Assembly: GCA_002633005.1 (NCBI GenBank)
Contig: NMRA01000321.1
Coordinates: forward strand, 209,509-273,508
Length of the DNA: 64,000 nt
From: Phoronis australis
Taxonomy: Eukaryota > Phoronida > Phoronidae
Reading direction: 5' to 3'
Shown: positions 41,706 through 53,050 of the stretch, one piece after another
Layout of the letters: each line of letters opens with the position of its first letter
Position numbering within the stretch: the stretch's first letter is position 1
Translations under genes and position numbers: made by a program
Notes under the pieces: generated by a model
Seen by the model: only the letters and a program-made list of their open reading frames with translations
Database searches by the model: none
Told to the model about the DNA's origin: nothing

Positions 41706-44660
41706 ATGTCGGAAAGGGATTATTCGGACTTCAGAGAGAGCGGAGTTCTGTCGGACTTCACCGTAACTGTGGATGGAAAGGAGTTCAAACTTCACAAGTT
41801 TCCCTTGTATACGAGATCAGAATATTTCGGGGATATTGTAAGAGGACATAAAAACGACATTGAATTGACTGACTTCCCGGGCGGCTCCGAAATATTCGGT
41901 CTCGTAGCAGATTTTTGTTACAATGTCGACATACATTTGACAACAGAAAATTGCGTACCACTTCGTTGTGCAGCAGAAGTCCTGGGGATGAGGCAAGGCA
42001 AAAACTTGGTGCAGATTACTGACAGATATATCCAAGACGTACTATCTGCAGCAAACGTGAACGAGGATATTGACGTAGTAGCCAGCATTCTGCGGATATG
42101 CGCATTAAACGGTCAAATTGCAGACGACGTGGACATTGTTACCAAGTGCATCGATACATGTGTTGAAATTTGGTTACGTAGAAAGCACAACAAACTGTAC
42201 ACACGATTTGCACGCACTGACATCAAACAGTCTAACAACTGTGTGGAAATCATGTGTAATTTGCCGTTAGATTATTTCGTAAAATTTTTAAGAGTAGCCC
42301 GTTACCGTGATGTACGATCGCCAATTTTAACTGACCTAGTGCAAAAGTACTTGACCATCAACGTTGAGAAATATTATTTTGAAGATTCGACCGGAAAAAC
42401 ACAAATAACAGGCGATGTAAGCAAGAAAGAAGAGGCAGATAACAAGGAGGATGATAGGCGCGTTACTGCTGAGTGGGGTCAAAATGAAAGACATAACGAA
42501 TTAAAAAGCATCATCGATCGAATTCTCAGTGAGGTTCCAGAGGACCCACAATTCTTTAGTTCCGTGTCACCCGAATGGTTAACGGAAATGATTCGTATGA
42601 CCTGTGACCTTAAGTGTAAGAACAGAAGCGTCCTCCTTCGGGCTGCTGCAGGAATTTTACATCGACTAGGCCCCGAAGACTTGGCTTGCTTACCGGCATC
42701 GACAGTTCACGACGCCATCAAAGAAAGCACGAGCAAGCCCAATACCTTGTGTGGTATTGCAGATTCGTATTTGATGGGTTTGGCAAAACAGGGCAAGCTA
42801 GATTACGATACGTTTATCAAGTTGGCTACAGTTATTCCTATGAAAGAACGGGACTCGTGTGACAAGCTACTGCAGACGCTTGAAGTACTATTGGAGAAAG
42901 GTATGTTTTAATTTCGCAACGATTTTATTCTAATGCAAACAGGTGTGCTATTCAAATTACATTACGTTAGTCCTGCATGTGAAGCCCACTGCCGAAGTCT
43001 TGCTTAAGTATCCAGTACATACTAAGCAGAATTGAAAGAGAACACGTTTTTAAAACCTGACGTAGCCCTTAACCCCAAAATAACTTCATCTATATTTTTA
43101 TAATATTACCTTCACTATCGATGCTTTGTAAAAACTAACGACACACTTTGTTTAGGACAAAACAGGATCAGCAATAGCGAAGACGAAAATAAATGGATAA
43201 CAGCACTGGATATCATCGACAGCTCTAAACTTCACGAAGACGTCCTGACTAAGTCCCTAGAGGCAGAGGTCGTTCCGTCCTCTTACATAACCAGCGCCGC
43301 ATTATCGTTGTGTCGCAGGTAAAGAAAAACGCACCTTAACAAGATCATATCTCAACTGTAAAGGAAGTTACAGGTAGAAAGGCGGATACGATTAGAGTTT
43401 CAGTGGCCGATTTAAGGGGGGCAAGGGACCATCCTCCCCCTAAAATCATCCTAGATTCCATTTGGCAGTACGAGTAGGCGTATGTCTGCCACGGTCAAAA
43501 TCCTAGCTAATAATCTGCCCTGACCTCCTTAACTCAAAATCCTGGATCCCTCCCTGAGTTTAACCAGTTCTTATACATGGTTTAGCACTATGTGTAAAAC
43601 AGACTACTGATGAGGTTTTATTTGTGTGCAAGAAGGTCTCAATCCCATAAATCGCATACAGTGTACTTATTTCTAGTTCACCGGAGGCCCGGTCCCTGTA
43701 TTTCGCGATCTTGGACAAAAACAAAACTGCTCCCGTGTAAAAGTGGAGATGGATCGTATGGTACATTTACATGTCATCAATTTTGTCATGTGATAACTTG
43801 AGCCTTTCACCCAATAGAGGACTCTGTACAAACTGTAATCTTGGGGCGGCTAGTGAATGTCGTAAATGGGCAAATCTTTAGCTAATTCTTGTATTTTAGA
43901 TTACGGTCTGAATTAGAGGATGCTAAATCGGTTATATGCATACAAGAGGCAGACATTCGACAGAGCCGGCAGGAACGCACACATCGAACCTTACAAAAGA
44001 CCTATCAACCCGCATCCAAATCAACAACGTGGAAGTCTGGTTTACGGGTACCTGGTAACTACCTCTATATGTACTTTTGTCTAAGAACTGACTTCTGCGA
44101 AGTCTTTGGTGTAGGCTACTATGTTTTGGTATCCATTATTAAATTTATCTCATCTTCCTTATCGCGGATATGACTGTTATGGACTTCCGCGAATGTTTCA
44201 TAATATCTAAACTTGAATATTTTGTGACTATGTTGTTTCTTTGCACATGTGTGTGATTCTTCAAATGTAATTCGCCTCAATGAAAAAAGAAATAGCGAAT
44301 AACAGATGTAATGAAGTGGCGGACATACATGTACATGTAGGGTGCGACAAAGGAGTATTATATATGTATTCTTGGAACAAAGTTTTCCGTGATGTCTATA
44401 GGAAGCTGAATATCTTGGGGCCTCATCTCGCTGAACAGTTGAGATTGGCAAGTAATCCAAAAAACAGTTGTTTCGTTTACTGATGACCTACATCTACGTA
44501 CCGGCCAGTCAGGATTATAAACACATCTTCTGTTACAGTCACCTCACACAGAAAGAGCTTGACTGTTCCAATCACAACTTCGCCATACACGAGTGATTCA
44601 AGTGACGCGTTGGACTACGAATTAGCTGGCTGGAAGACTAGCGAATCTATGAAGAACTAG
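41706..44660 (+). CDS. BTB/POZ and NPH3-domain protein, four exons, 544 residues
   Basis: Exons 41706-42900, 43156-43318, 43900-44054 and 44539-44660 join in phases 1, 2 and 1 with GT-AG introns and end at TAG. The ATG at 41706 has G at -3. The frame is open 14 codons further upstream, but an acceptor-like CCATGCAG just before 41698 suggests a 5' untranslated exon. Residues 8-110 form a BTB domain: LSDFTVTVDG (15-24), HKFPLYTRS (30-38), DFPGGSEIFGLVADFCY (56-72), PLRCAAEVLGM (85-95). The NPH3-like part has LPLDYFVKFLRVAR (186-199), LLRAAAGIL, IADSYL (351-356), FIKLATVIP, an S-x-x-E then D-x-x-KL block, and a final LRSELEDAK coiled coil. An acidic, lysine-rich linker lies near 250-262. In plants such proteins are CUL3 adaptors and phototropin partners at the plasma membrane. 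CUL3-adaptor function in an animal is inference only. Confidence 0.85.
42901..43155 (+). other. Intron 1 of the BTB-NPH3 gene
   Basis: Begins GTATGT and ends TTGTTTAG. Skipping it joins G|GA, giving Gly, and continues the NPH3-like reading frame. Reading through it meets a stop after four codons. Confidence 0.8.
43156..43318 (+). CDS. Exon 2 of the BTB-NPH3 gene
   Basis: Encodes the C-terminal NPH3-like segment with TALDIIDSSKLHEDVLTK, then VVPSSYITSAALSLCR. It corresponds to the plant-family block in which a D-x-x-KL motif is followed by a conserved proline and a hydrophobic helix. The donor is CAG|GTAAAG. Confidence 0.8.
43402..43565 (+). repeat. Short interspersed repeat, copy 3 (in intron 2 of the BTB-NPH3 gene)
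   Basis: Begins CAGTGGCCGATTTAAGG and includes CCCCTAAAATCATCCTAGAT, ATCTGCCCTGACC and AACTCAAAATCCTGG. The same family is at 34872-35042, so the gene carries the local genome's own repeats. Confidence 0.65.
43900..44054 (+). CDS. Exon 3 of the BTB-NPH3 gene
   Basis: Follows TTGTATTTTAG. It begins LRSELEDAKSVICIQEADIR, a coiled-coil-like helix, then turns basic and Ser/Thr-rich. Two donors are possible, after 44047 (CGG|GTACCT) and after 44054 (CTG|GTAACT). Only the second keeps exon 4 open, so it was chosen. Confidence 0.75.
44539..44660 (+). CDS. Exon 4 (terminal) of the BTB-NPH3 gene
   Basis: Follows TTCTGTTACAG. In the phase set by exon 3 it reads THRKS-like text (TSHRKSLTVPITTSPYTSD) and ends GWKTSESMKN before TAG. 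The low-complexity Ser/Thr tail is typical of a disordered C-terminus. The nearest AATAAA is at 45699, about 1 kb on. Confidence 0.7.
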
Positions 44661-44837
44661 TCAGCAGGCAGCAGGAGGATGCAGAAAATGTATCTGTAAG
44701 GTGGCGATTACTGCATCACGTACATATATGATTTTTCATGTAGGTTCAAGTGCTTCTCTGTACAAAAATCTTCTGTAAATAATTGCGTACGTGTACGGCA
44801 ATGTGCACTTTGTATCTAATCCTTATAATCATAACGT

Positions 44838-45060
44838 GTGCTTCAGACCACAGGCCTCCTTAATTTCTGATCCTCCCCAATATATACACACTATAATACT
44901 AAAAAGTCTGACACTCGGGATAAGAATTCCACGGGTGTTTCATTTCAGCCGTCCTTATCAAACACAAATCTCAACAAATCAGGAGAAATTGTTCTTTCTC
45001 CTGATAGCATTTGCAGCGTCCTGCTATAGCGAGTGCGCAACAAATTCGCGATAAAAACAT
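44838..45060. mobile_element. Single-arm copy of the foldback family
   Basis: Carries GACACTCGGGA, TTCCACGGGTG, CCGTCCTTATCAAACACAAA-like text, GAAATTGTTCTTTCT and GCAACAAATT. The same blocks occur at 26695-27440 and 48535-48790. Confidence 0.6.
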
Positions 45061-45064
45061 AAAA

Positions 45065-46735
45065 TCTTCCCAAAAAGCCGGGGAAGATAAGAAGCTGAAG
45101 ACACCTGTGCTTTAGACTAGGAGACATTCTCAATACATCCTTTTAGCATAGCGAGAGCATGAAAGCGTTTTTTTTTTCCGGGCCCAATTTCTAATTCTAG
45201 TGAGCAAAGCGGGACGGGTTTACAAGGACAAAACGCAATATTTTACATGCAATGTATTTCACTTTGCATCATTTTGAATATCCCATTGCATAGTAGCGGC
45301 AGTTTGATGGTATGGTGGTTTCAAAAAATTTAGAAACGATGGGAAATATGCCGCTGCATTATAGGCACAAACTAGCCTATCGTTATATGTATCTACCGAC
45401 AAGGAGTGTTTCGTCATACAATCGCCGCTAAACCGAAAAACAGCTTTCGTGAATAACGCCAAAACAGTGTCTGGTCCCAGCATACATGCACATCCACACG
45501 TGCAAGCGTGCAGCTGAAGTAGCGGGTGTCCGGCCTCAGTTGTACAAGCACATTTGTGCGTGGTAATTCATAGTTTTTTGTTTCTCCGTGTGAATTTTGT
45601 TAACCAAGAGACTGGAAAGTTCTGAGTTTCACTTTAAATATCATACATGTAAGTTTTATTTTTGTTTTAATTTCGCCAGCCTTGTGTGTGCGTCTTTGAA
45701 TAAAATAATCTCCAGTAACGTAATGCTTTATGTTCTATTATTTTTTTCAGTATAATTCGGTGCATTTGAAAAACCATTTTGTAAAAGAAAGCAGTAACAA
45801 TGAGGATTTGATTATAACCTCTGGCCTTTAGTTTTAGCGTTTCACCTCTTGTGCAGTGACTCTTGCACGCGGGATTTTGTAGGCAAACAGTAATTGTAAT
45901 GTTTTACATGGGATGCTGTAATGAAACGTACCTAGAGTTATAATAGAAACATCATTTTCTCCGTACATATGTCCGTCGCAAAACTATACAGATTATTGAA
46001 TTGGGACATTTAATAACTTCACTTAAAAATCCACAACAGATTAATGCTGTTAGTGGTAAATTTAAAGGTACATTTATGTGCACATGTACATGTATACGCT
46101 CAAATCCTAGCGTATCATTTCGTGTGTCTACGCGCTATTACACCTCAATTTACAACATGTAAACTCTACATATACATTAAAAATTAAAAAGGTGGCGTAC
46201 CGCGTCAACGGGCGTCTACACTCCACTACGCTATTGCAAAGGAGAACGATCTCGTGAACTACGTTCATGCGTGTCCCCAACTCCACCACAAGTAGCATGG
46301 AAATTATTTCCTTTCAAAAGTCCCAGAGTCAACGACACACACAAATCCCTTGCACAAAACGTAGGGTCTGCATCATGGTGTTGATACAATTCATTGTGGG
46401 ATCATGGAGTAAAATTTGCGGACCAGGTCATAGATCAGGGTGCGTTAAAGAAACATGTGTCTGTGGGCCCATTAACCCACAGGGCCTCAAATCAATGGGC
46501 CAATTTTGAAGCCTGTGGGTCAACAATTTGTGTCTGCCGTTTAATATGCTTTAGCGAGGTTTTCCTACATTGTCTGCACGCATTAGCTTTGATTTTGCTC
46601 GAGGTTTAACCATGTTTAGTAATCTATAAAGCTACGTGTTCCCTTCTTCTTCTTTCTTATGGAAATCTAACCTACGGATATTTTGTGTTTATGCCTTCCT
46701 TACAATTAAATCACAAGGCATTTAATAAATGTTCT
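45065..46735. other. No recognised gene
   Basis: A minus-strand frame at 45259-45483 is unassigned. A possible poly(A) signal for the BTB-NPH3 gene is at 45699-45704. A double TACATGTA word is near 46080. Nothing else is supported. Confidence 0.35.
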
Positions 46736-46759
46736 GTTGACACTGTACCTTCATACATA

Positions 46760-47275
46760 TTAAAATTGGCTGGTTTTCATAATTACTCGAGGGATAAGAC
46801 AAAAACAACGCAAGATTGGACATACGTTTTTGTAAATAATTGTTTAGTGACCACCATGACTGGTTCCAAGTTTTCAACTTCACCATTTTCCTAATACAAA
46901 AAGATGGTGGAAAAATTTTATTGGGCGTATTACTCTTCCTGTCCGAGGGGCATTGAACTTTTTGCCTACGAATCCTGCTCCTCCATGAACCCGGTCCAAC
47001 ATCATTTGAAGACATGCGGACAATACAGAGTCAGGTACTTGATACGTTAAAAGAGGTGTGTATTAGACTCCATTTGCTGGAAAACAACACAAAGTGTGAG
47101 ACGTGTGTTCCGCACAAGCTGCTGTATTCCAGATTCCGGGACCACTGCGCTCTCTCTTTGCCCGCAATCTGTTCGAACAGCAATCAACTCTACGATCTAC
47201 CATGATGGGACTAAAACAAAGATAATTTGATTGAGGACTTTGCTCGCTACAGCTAAAAACGTGAAACGTACATTC
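46760..47275 (+). pseudogene. Helitron helicase remnant
   Basis: Across shifted frames the order matches Helitron Rep/Hel proteins: IGRITLPVRG, then LRILLLHEPGPTSFEDMRTI, then LDTLKEVCIRLHLLENN, then LPAICSNSN and KDNLIEDFARYS. The family normally reads (I)GR, YLR-LLL-V-G, SFEDLRT, TFKEAC-GLL and then an LRHLF block and IEDL. Frameshifts near 46960 and 47100-47220 and stops break the frame. The rolling-circle Rep domain and Helitron ends (TC...CTRR with hairpin) were not found. Confidence 0.7.
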
Positions 47276-47279
47276 ATGA

Positions 47280-48085
47280 ATATATGTGTACATGTAAATT
47301 TGAGTTATGGTAATAAAAACGTATGTAAATTATGTACTTCGTGGTATTACCATCATCGCTTCTGTGTAAGGCAAAATAACTATAAAAAATGGGCGTTCGA
47401 CAAAAATGAATTGCGATATTTAAGAACAAAAAGTTGGATGGCTAGAACAAATAATACTTAACAATCACTGATAACAGCACAGCTTTTTACGTGATAATTT
47501 TTGTTTCCTAACTCATGTATTATTAACAGGGCAACTTCCCATCTAGTTCAGTTAAACACATCGAAAGCTGCCTCCCGTTCAGTAACGCTAGGCCCTCGCT
47601 AAAAACCAAGACTTCGCGAGATTACGTGAGTAATTGCCGTGCATTTTAAATGAGAACACGTGACTTTGACTAGGTTTTAGCTAGGTCCTAGCGTAAGTCC
47701 TAGCGTCTACTGAACGCACGCCTGATTTCCGTACACTAGGTGGCGCTCGTGCGAAGCTGCCCTGTAACCATTCAGGGCATGCTTTGAAATCCGATTTCGT
47801 ACGCTGTGAAGGTGTATTGGTACTCGACGGGACGTTGTTTGTGGTAAGTAGGCCTGCGCCGCTGCGACTAACAACCCAAGTGTTTGTATTATTGCACCTA
47901 CAAGAATATAGTGCACCTTCGGACTACTGCCATGTATCCTTTTTCTATCCATTTTTTTCTTTGGTGACATCTTTCAGGCGCATAATTTCGTCAGCTATTT
48001 CTGTTTGCGGCAACGATTGGTCTAGATGCAAACAAGCAATGATGTGTCTCCAAAATTTCAATATTTATTTCTGTAGCATGTTATA
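47280..48085. other. No confident gene; one exon-like segment
   Basis: A segment ending ACGTTGTTTGTG|GTAAGT at 47843 has a strong donor and could be a 5' exon, but its frame is short and no following exon was found. CCTAGCG-type words recur around 47670-47705. Confidence 0.3.
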
Positions 48086-48260
48086 ACATAGGCGGATTTA
48101 CGGGGGGGAGGCAGGAGGCCCGTCCTCCCCCCCGACTTGGCTGCCGCAAAAAATAAAACAGCAAGACGGCGTAGGGAAATGTTGAGTTTATTAATTAAAC
48201 CCGGTAATTAACATTATACGGCTGAAACAAGATTTAAACTTGTGAAGTTTTAGTGTGTTT
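48085..48260 (+). repeat. Dispersed repeat related to 20205-20500, copy 2
   Basis: Starts AGGCGGATTTACGGGGGGG and continues GGGAAATGTTGAGTTTATT, CCCGGTAATTAACAT and CGGCTGAAACA. The last three blocks match 20210-20270. Confidence 0.55.
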
Positions 48261-48534
48261 GGGTGAGGACGGGGCTCAGATACAATTTCACGGCGCAATC
48301 GTAACGGAACTATATCTAAGTATGTAGGCTCTCCTGCGATATCCCAGAAAACCGGCAGTGGCGCTGCGCACTACGACTCCGTTTCCGTCGTCTGCTTCAT
48401 TGTGCAATGAAGAAAAATTTACTTCATTTTTTAAAGAAAATGGAATCTGAGCGACGATGAAAAAACAGAAGCTGCTGGTAAGATGTGAATTTTAATCGAA
48501 GCCTTATGAATCACTCAGAAACTCAGAATTCTCT

Positions 48535-49060
48535 CTTTGTCAAAACCACAGGCGTACTCGGCTTCTGGTCGCGTCCCCAATACACTACGTATAATTCTAC
48601 AAGGTGTAACACTCTGGACTAGAAATTCCACGGGTGCTTCGATTCCGCCGTCCATATTACACAAGGGTTCAACAAACAATGAGAAATTGTTCTTTCTTAT
48701 AATACAATTCACGGTGCCCTGCTTCATCGAGTTCGCAAGAAATTTGCTGCCAAAGCACAAAAATGTTCCCAAAAAGCCCAAGCACACTTTCGAGGTCAAG
48801 GACGGTACGGAAATTACCGATGAATTATGGATGGACGGCGTTATCGACATCGTGACTTTACGTGACAAACTGGCAATTTCCGTACGGTCCCTGACCTCGA
48901 ACCGACTAAGTGCAAAGTGTGTTTGGGCTTTTTGGGAACATTTTTGTGCTTTAACAGCTAATTTTTTGCGATCACGCTGGAGCAGAACACCGTGAATGGT
49001 ATTATAAGAAAGAACGATTCCTCATGGTTTGTTGAACCCCCGTTTTGTGGTGCCAAGGTA
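48535..49060. mobile_element. Foldback element, two inverted arms
   Basis: The left arm (about 48660-48820) and the right arm (about 48860-49045) are reverse complements. Matching blocks are GGTTCAACAAAC, GTTCTTTCTTATAATAC, AAAGCACAAAAATGTTCCC, AAAAAGCCCAA and TTCGAGGTCA-GG-CCGTACGGAAATT. The loop is under 100 bp. A 152-codon open frame runs through it but codes nothing recognisable and mirrors itself on the other strand. Confidence 0.8.
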
Positions 49061-49802
49061 TATGAACCGGATAAGAAACTACTGGCGCTCTCGCTAGCAT
49101 TGCAGAGAACGAAGGAGTTTTGACATTGATTTTATTTTAAAAGTCAATCTGGTGGTTAGAAGACTAACGAACTGCTGGCGAAATCACCCCTTCGTGGACA
49201 GACCTTCTGTAGGGTTGAAACGCTAGCGTTGGCTGGCGCTTAAGTCAGTGAAAGTGCTTTCGTTTTCGTCATTCAGGACCACCAAACGCACTGACTTTGT
49301 CGCTGTGGTCATTTGTTTGGATCGGATATTTTGTGATTGCTGACACATTTGTAAAGCGACAGTTGACCCGATATGATAGATTAGAATACGTCAATGATTT
49401 TTTCCGCCAATGACATATTGGTGGCGGTATGGTAGTGCAAACGAATAGACGGATTTTACGATAAAAAGTACAACACCACATTTTGCTACACAGGGTAGCG
49501 CTATTGCGGAATGCAATGTTTTGAAGTACGGATTAGGCCAAGTTGTCTTTCACGATTTTTTGTTCACGTCTACATGTATCTCTGCAAAGACGTAATTGCT
49601 ATGTTGTTCAAAGTCATTGCGACCAGTAACACCAAGACGGTGCAGACACTTTCTTCGTCTTTTTAATGGCGATATGTTCAAGTGTGTTGTTTACTAGCAG
49701 GATCTATCGTGATCTCGCCGAAGTCAGATTAGAGCGAATAAACCCAGTGCCGTCAATAGTTAGCCCTTCATATACATGTACTAACTGTTAACACGTGCTT
49801 AG

Positions 49803-49909
49803 TACCCCAGGTGACGCGCACATCGTATCGATAAGTGATTGTTAGTTACTGGAAACACTTGCCTAGTACCCCCAGGTGACGCGCGCATCGTATCGATAAG
49901 TGATTGATC
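49803..49909 (+). repeat. Two-copy 62-bp tandem repeat
   Basis: TACCCCAGGTGACGCGCACA and TCGTATCGATAAGTGATTG are repeated 63 bp later as TACCCCCAGGTGACGCGCGC and the same TCGTATCGATAAGTGATTG. Confidence 0.9.
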
Positions 49910-50195
49910 AGGGTTAACCAAAACAGAACACTTTCCGGAATCGGTTACGAAAAATTTGCTGCGCGATTCCTCACTGTCAGTTACTTTCATCCAATCAGAT
50001 TGCATGTAGGTGCAAGCTCAGCCGTTGGAAATAATATTATTAAAGTTCACAGACAATTAATAAATTGATTAAAATGAATGAACCCGTCTACCAAAGCTGA
50101 CAATCAAGTTTTGAATTATATATATACATGTATAGTGACATACTCATGGCCTTGTGGACTTCAATATTGGATTCTCTCAGCCGCCTACATTATAC

Positions 50196-51522
50196 ATACC
50201 GTATTCGACCTAATAAGCGCCCATGCTCCTATACGCGCTCCCATGTGTTTTCAGACTTCGCTCAAATAAGCGCCCAACCCATGAACGTTTACATGCAAAA
50301 ATGATTTACCTACAGTCCTACAATTCTATAGTAACGTCTTCCATTTTAAATGACTTTTGAGTAAAAACATTATTTTAACAAGAATAACTCGGCGTTTCAT
50401 AAAAGGTCACGACCTCCGATCCCTGGCCTCTGACATGTAAAAAGTTGGCGATTAGAGAAAGGTAGATCGAGTTATTGCAATGTTTCTCGTTTGTTCTCAG
50501 TTGTTTTCCTCCTGATCTAATTTAAAGCCCTCGTGGATTTTGTGGAATCCTCCAAAATACACTCGGGCTTTAGAATACGGAGGACAACGGCTTTGCCATG
50601 TATTAATCTGTATTTCATGCACGGATAGCATTGCATCGGCAAGAAATGAATATTGCCACAAATATCTAATACCGTAAAAATTAATTAACCATAGTTGGTG
50701 TTTTTAAAATCAAATATCTGATCAAAATGCCCACTGATAGCGAATACCTCAGAACACTTACACCCGAATTTCCAGGAACTTAAATAACTATCGGACTGTC
50801 ACGCATCCAGTCACCCGGCGACTCAAGACATTAATATATTCGGCCTTACCGAGACAATATCAAACGTTTTACTAATAGAAGAGACCAGAAAGTGCTAAAT
50901 AAAACAAGTTCTGCTTTACTGTTTATGTTATTTTCTTTAGTTGAATGTAAACCTTGCTCGTTACATTGCGTTTACCCTGGCAAATGAACACTGATGACAT
51001 GCACGCGCTCGCTCGCACAAACGCAGAGAACCGGTAAAACAAACGCCAAGTGACAACAACTTAAAGATTTTTCTCGTGTAGCGACCTTGTGCAGATCTGG
51101 ACTTAACCTGCTGTTAATCCCGACTACGAAGAACTTAAAAATCTTAACGACGCTGTTCGGAAAATTTCAGTGAGGATTTCTGGTACTTTGTTAAGTCGAA
51201 ATTGTATTTTTATACAAGTTGCCATGTCGACGATCGCAAGGCAGTGACTCCTCGCGATTTTTCGCCCTGGGATATCAGAACAATTTTCTGTAAAACGATA
51301 TAAATTAACAATGAAGTTTGATAGCAATGCATCCCGGCTTTGTAGAAAGTCTTTCATAGGTTACAAATACAGTGCAGGTGACAGAGTGTTAATCTGGTGA
51401 ATCGTAGCTTTCAATTTCACCTGTTTCGGCGACCGGTTTTCAACCGCCTTAGGTTACAGTAAGAGCCCTTTGAAGCGAAATTGTCTAAGCGCCCGGGCGG
51501 TTATTAAGACGAATACGGTATA
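50196..51522. mobile_element. 1.3-kb element with terminal inverted repeats (TACCGTATTCG)
   Basis: Left end ATACCGTATTCGACCTAATA then AGCGCCC. Right end, read in reverse, is ATACCGTATTCGTCTTAATA then ACCGCCC. About 24 of 28 bases match. A second subterminal CGCTC/CGCTT-AAGCGCCC-like block is present at both ends. The interior has a minus-strand 77-codon frame (51124-51357) of no recognised family, so this is probably non-autonomous. Confidence 0.65.
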
Positions 51523-51996
51523 CGCATTTGCAGCATCTAACGTAGTATTTCTACTAACAGAGAACGCAACGATAAGCGATCGGGACTGCAAATGTGTGTT
51601 TGTTTATGCGATCGGGAACGTATTGTGGTGTGTCGAACAGTAATGAACTTGTTACTTATAAAACGTGAAAAAGGTTACAAAATAAGTGTGGTGCAATGAA
51701 TTAATCACATTTTGTGTCGTTACTGTGTTACTTTCGTATCAAAACTGAACAACAACATAGCATATTTCTATTAAATTGCCATGAGCACTACATGTACGTC
51801 AAGCATAATTTTAGTTTCACAAACGGATTTATTCTCATTTCATGATAAAAGTTCACTGTTAATGTGAGGCGAGCTTCAACGAACATTTTACCCACGACGT
51901 GCAGGTACACCCGACCAGGGTTTTGAAAAGTACAGGCCAGGCATCTACATTTAGATCAAATCACTGAGCACAAGGGTTTCTAAACTGAAGACTCAC

Positions 51997-52077
51997 CCAG
52001 CAGTTGTTCCATATAGCCTGTCACCCAGGGGTAAATAAATTTTTGCAGCACCGAGATGAAAGCGAGTGGAAAATCTT
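51997..52077 (-). CDS. Internal exon of a minus-strand host gene
   Basis: A T-rich acceptor (a long T run, then GCAATTTTACAAG) and a CTGG|GTGAGT donor bound 81 nt with two leading bases and one trailing base, phase 1 at both ends. It reads DFPLAFISVLQKFIYPWVTG and then YMEQLL. Its phase fits directly after the first exon at 54111-54135. No family is recognised, and the next exon to the left was not found. Confidence 0.5.
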
Positions 52078-53050
52078 CTTGTAAAATTGCAAAAGGAAAA
52101 AAAAACAAATAGCCAGTGAAGTCAAAGAATGATGATGAGCTAGCTTGCCCATGGGGAGAAAGGGGAGGGCGGTAACACTTCACGAGATTATTCAAAGATT
52201 CTCACTCATAAACGTCTGGGGTCAAAAAATTGTCCAGAAGTTGTGTAAGACTGGTGTGCTGATAAAACGGGAGGGATTTTACTTGATGTTTTACTGATAA
52301 CATCGATACAGAGATGAACAGATTGGCTTGCGGCACCGTGTGACTTGAATGTACGTTGTGTTGGACTCTTCTGTTTTGTAGTATTGGCCCTAAGTTCACC
52401 TGCATCATCAGTTCATGATCTTGAGTTTAATGTGACATTTAAAAAGATTGAGAGATATGATACACGTACTATATTGTGATTTTCTCAAAACGTACTCGAT
52501 ATGTTGTTATTAACGTCACTTCAACTACACACTGTAGTGATTTACACATGAAATCAACAATATTATAGCATTCCTATTATAATATTAATCTTTTATCACA
52601 CGTACCTCAAAATTGGTCTTAAAAAATATGTAAATTTATTTATAGGGAAATCAACAAAACAAATTCATTGAACATTTTCGACAAATTACTTTTGGAATGT
52701 ATTAGACTAAATCATCACTGAATCATAGACAATGTATTTAGGACTGATTGATAGGAAATCAACAACAATATGAAAGCAATTCCTACAATAATCATAGACA
52801 TATATTTTCATTTAAAATACTCATTGGTCAGAACAATTGTATGTAAGTATTGCCCAATGACACTTAGTATGGCCATTTAAATCTACCTAAACACTACAAA
52901 AATGTACTGGTTCTGTTAAAGATCATTTTGAACTAACACAAATATAGAAGGAAACTTGAAGATTAAAGGTTCAAAACAAAACGTAAAAATACAATCAGAT
53001 CAGACAACTACCAACCACAGACTTTGTAAATCTGAATTAACTATAGTGAC

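Noticed and set aside
44119-44460. 113-codon minus-strand frame
   Set aside because: It lies in intron 3 of the BTB-NPH3 gene on the other strand and shows no domain or splice support.
41706-44660. Plant contamination as the source of the BTB-NPH3 gene
   Set aside because: Intron 2 holds a short repeat found elsewhere in the window and foldback repeats flank the gene, with no N gap between 38445 and the right edge.
48537-48995. 152-codon open frame
   Set aside because: It lies in the arms and loop of a foldback element and is mirrored on the other strand; no domain is visible.
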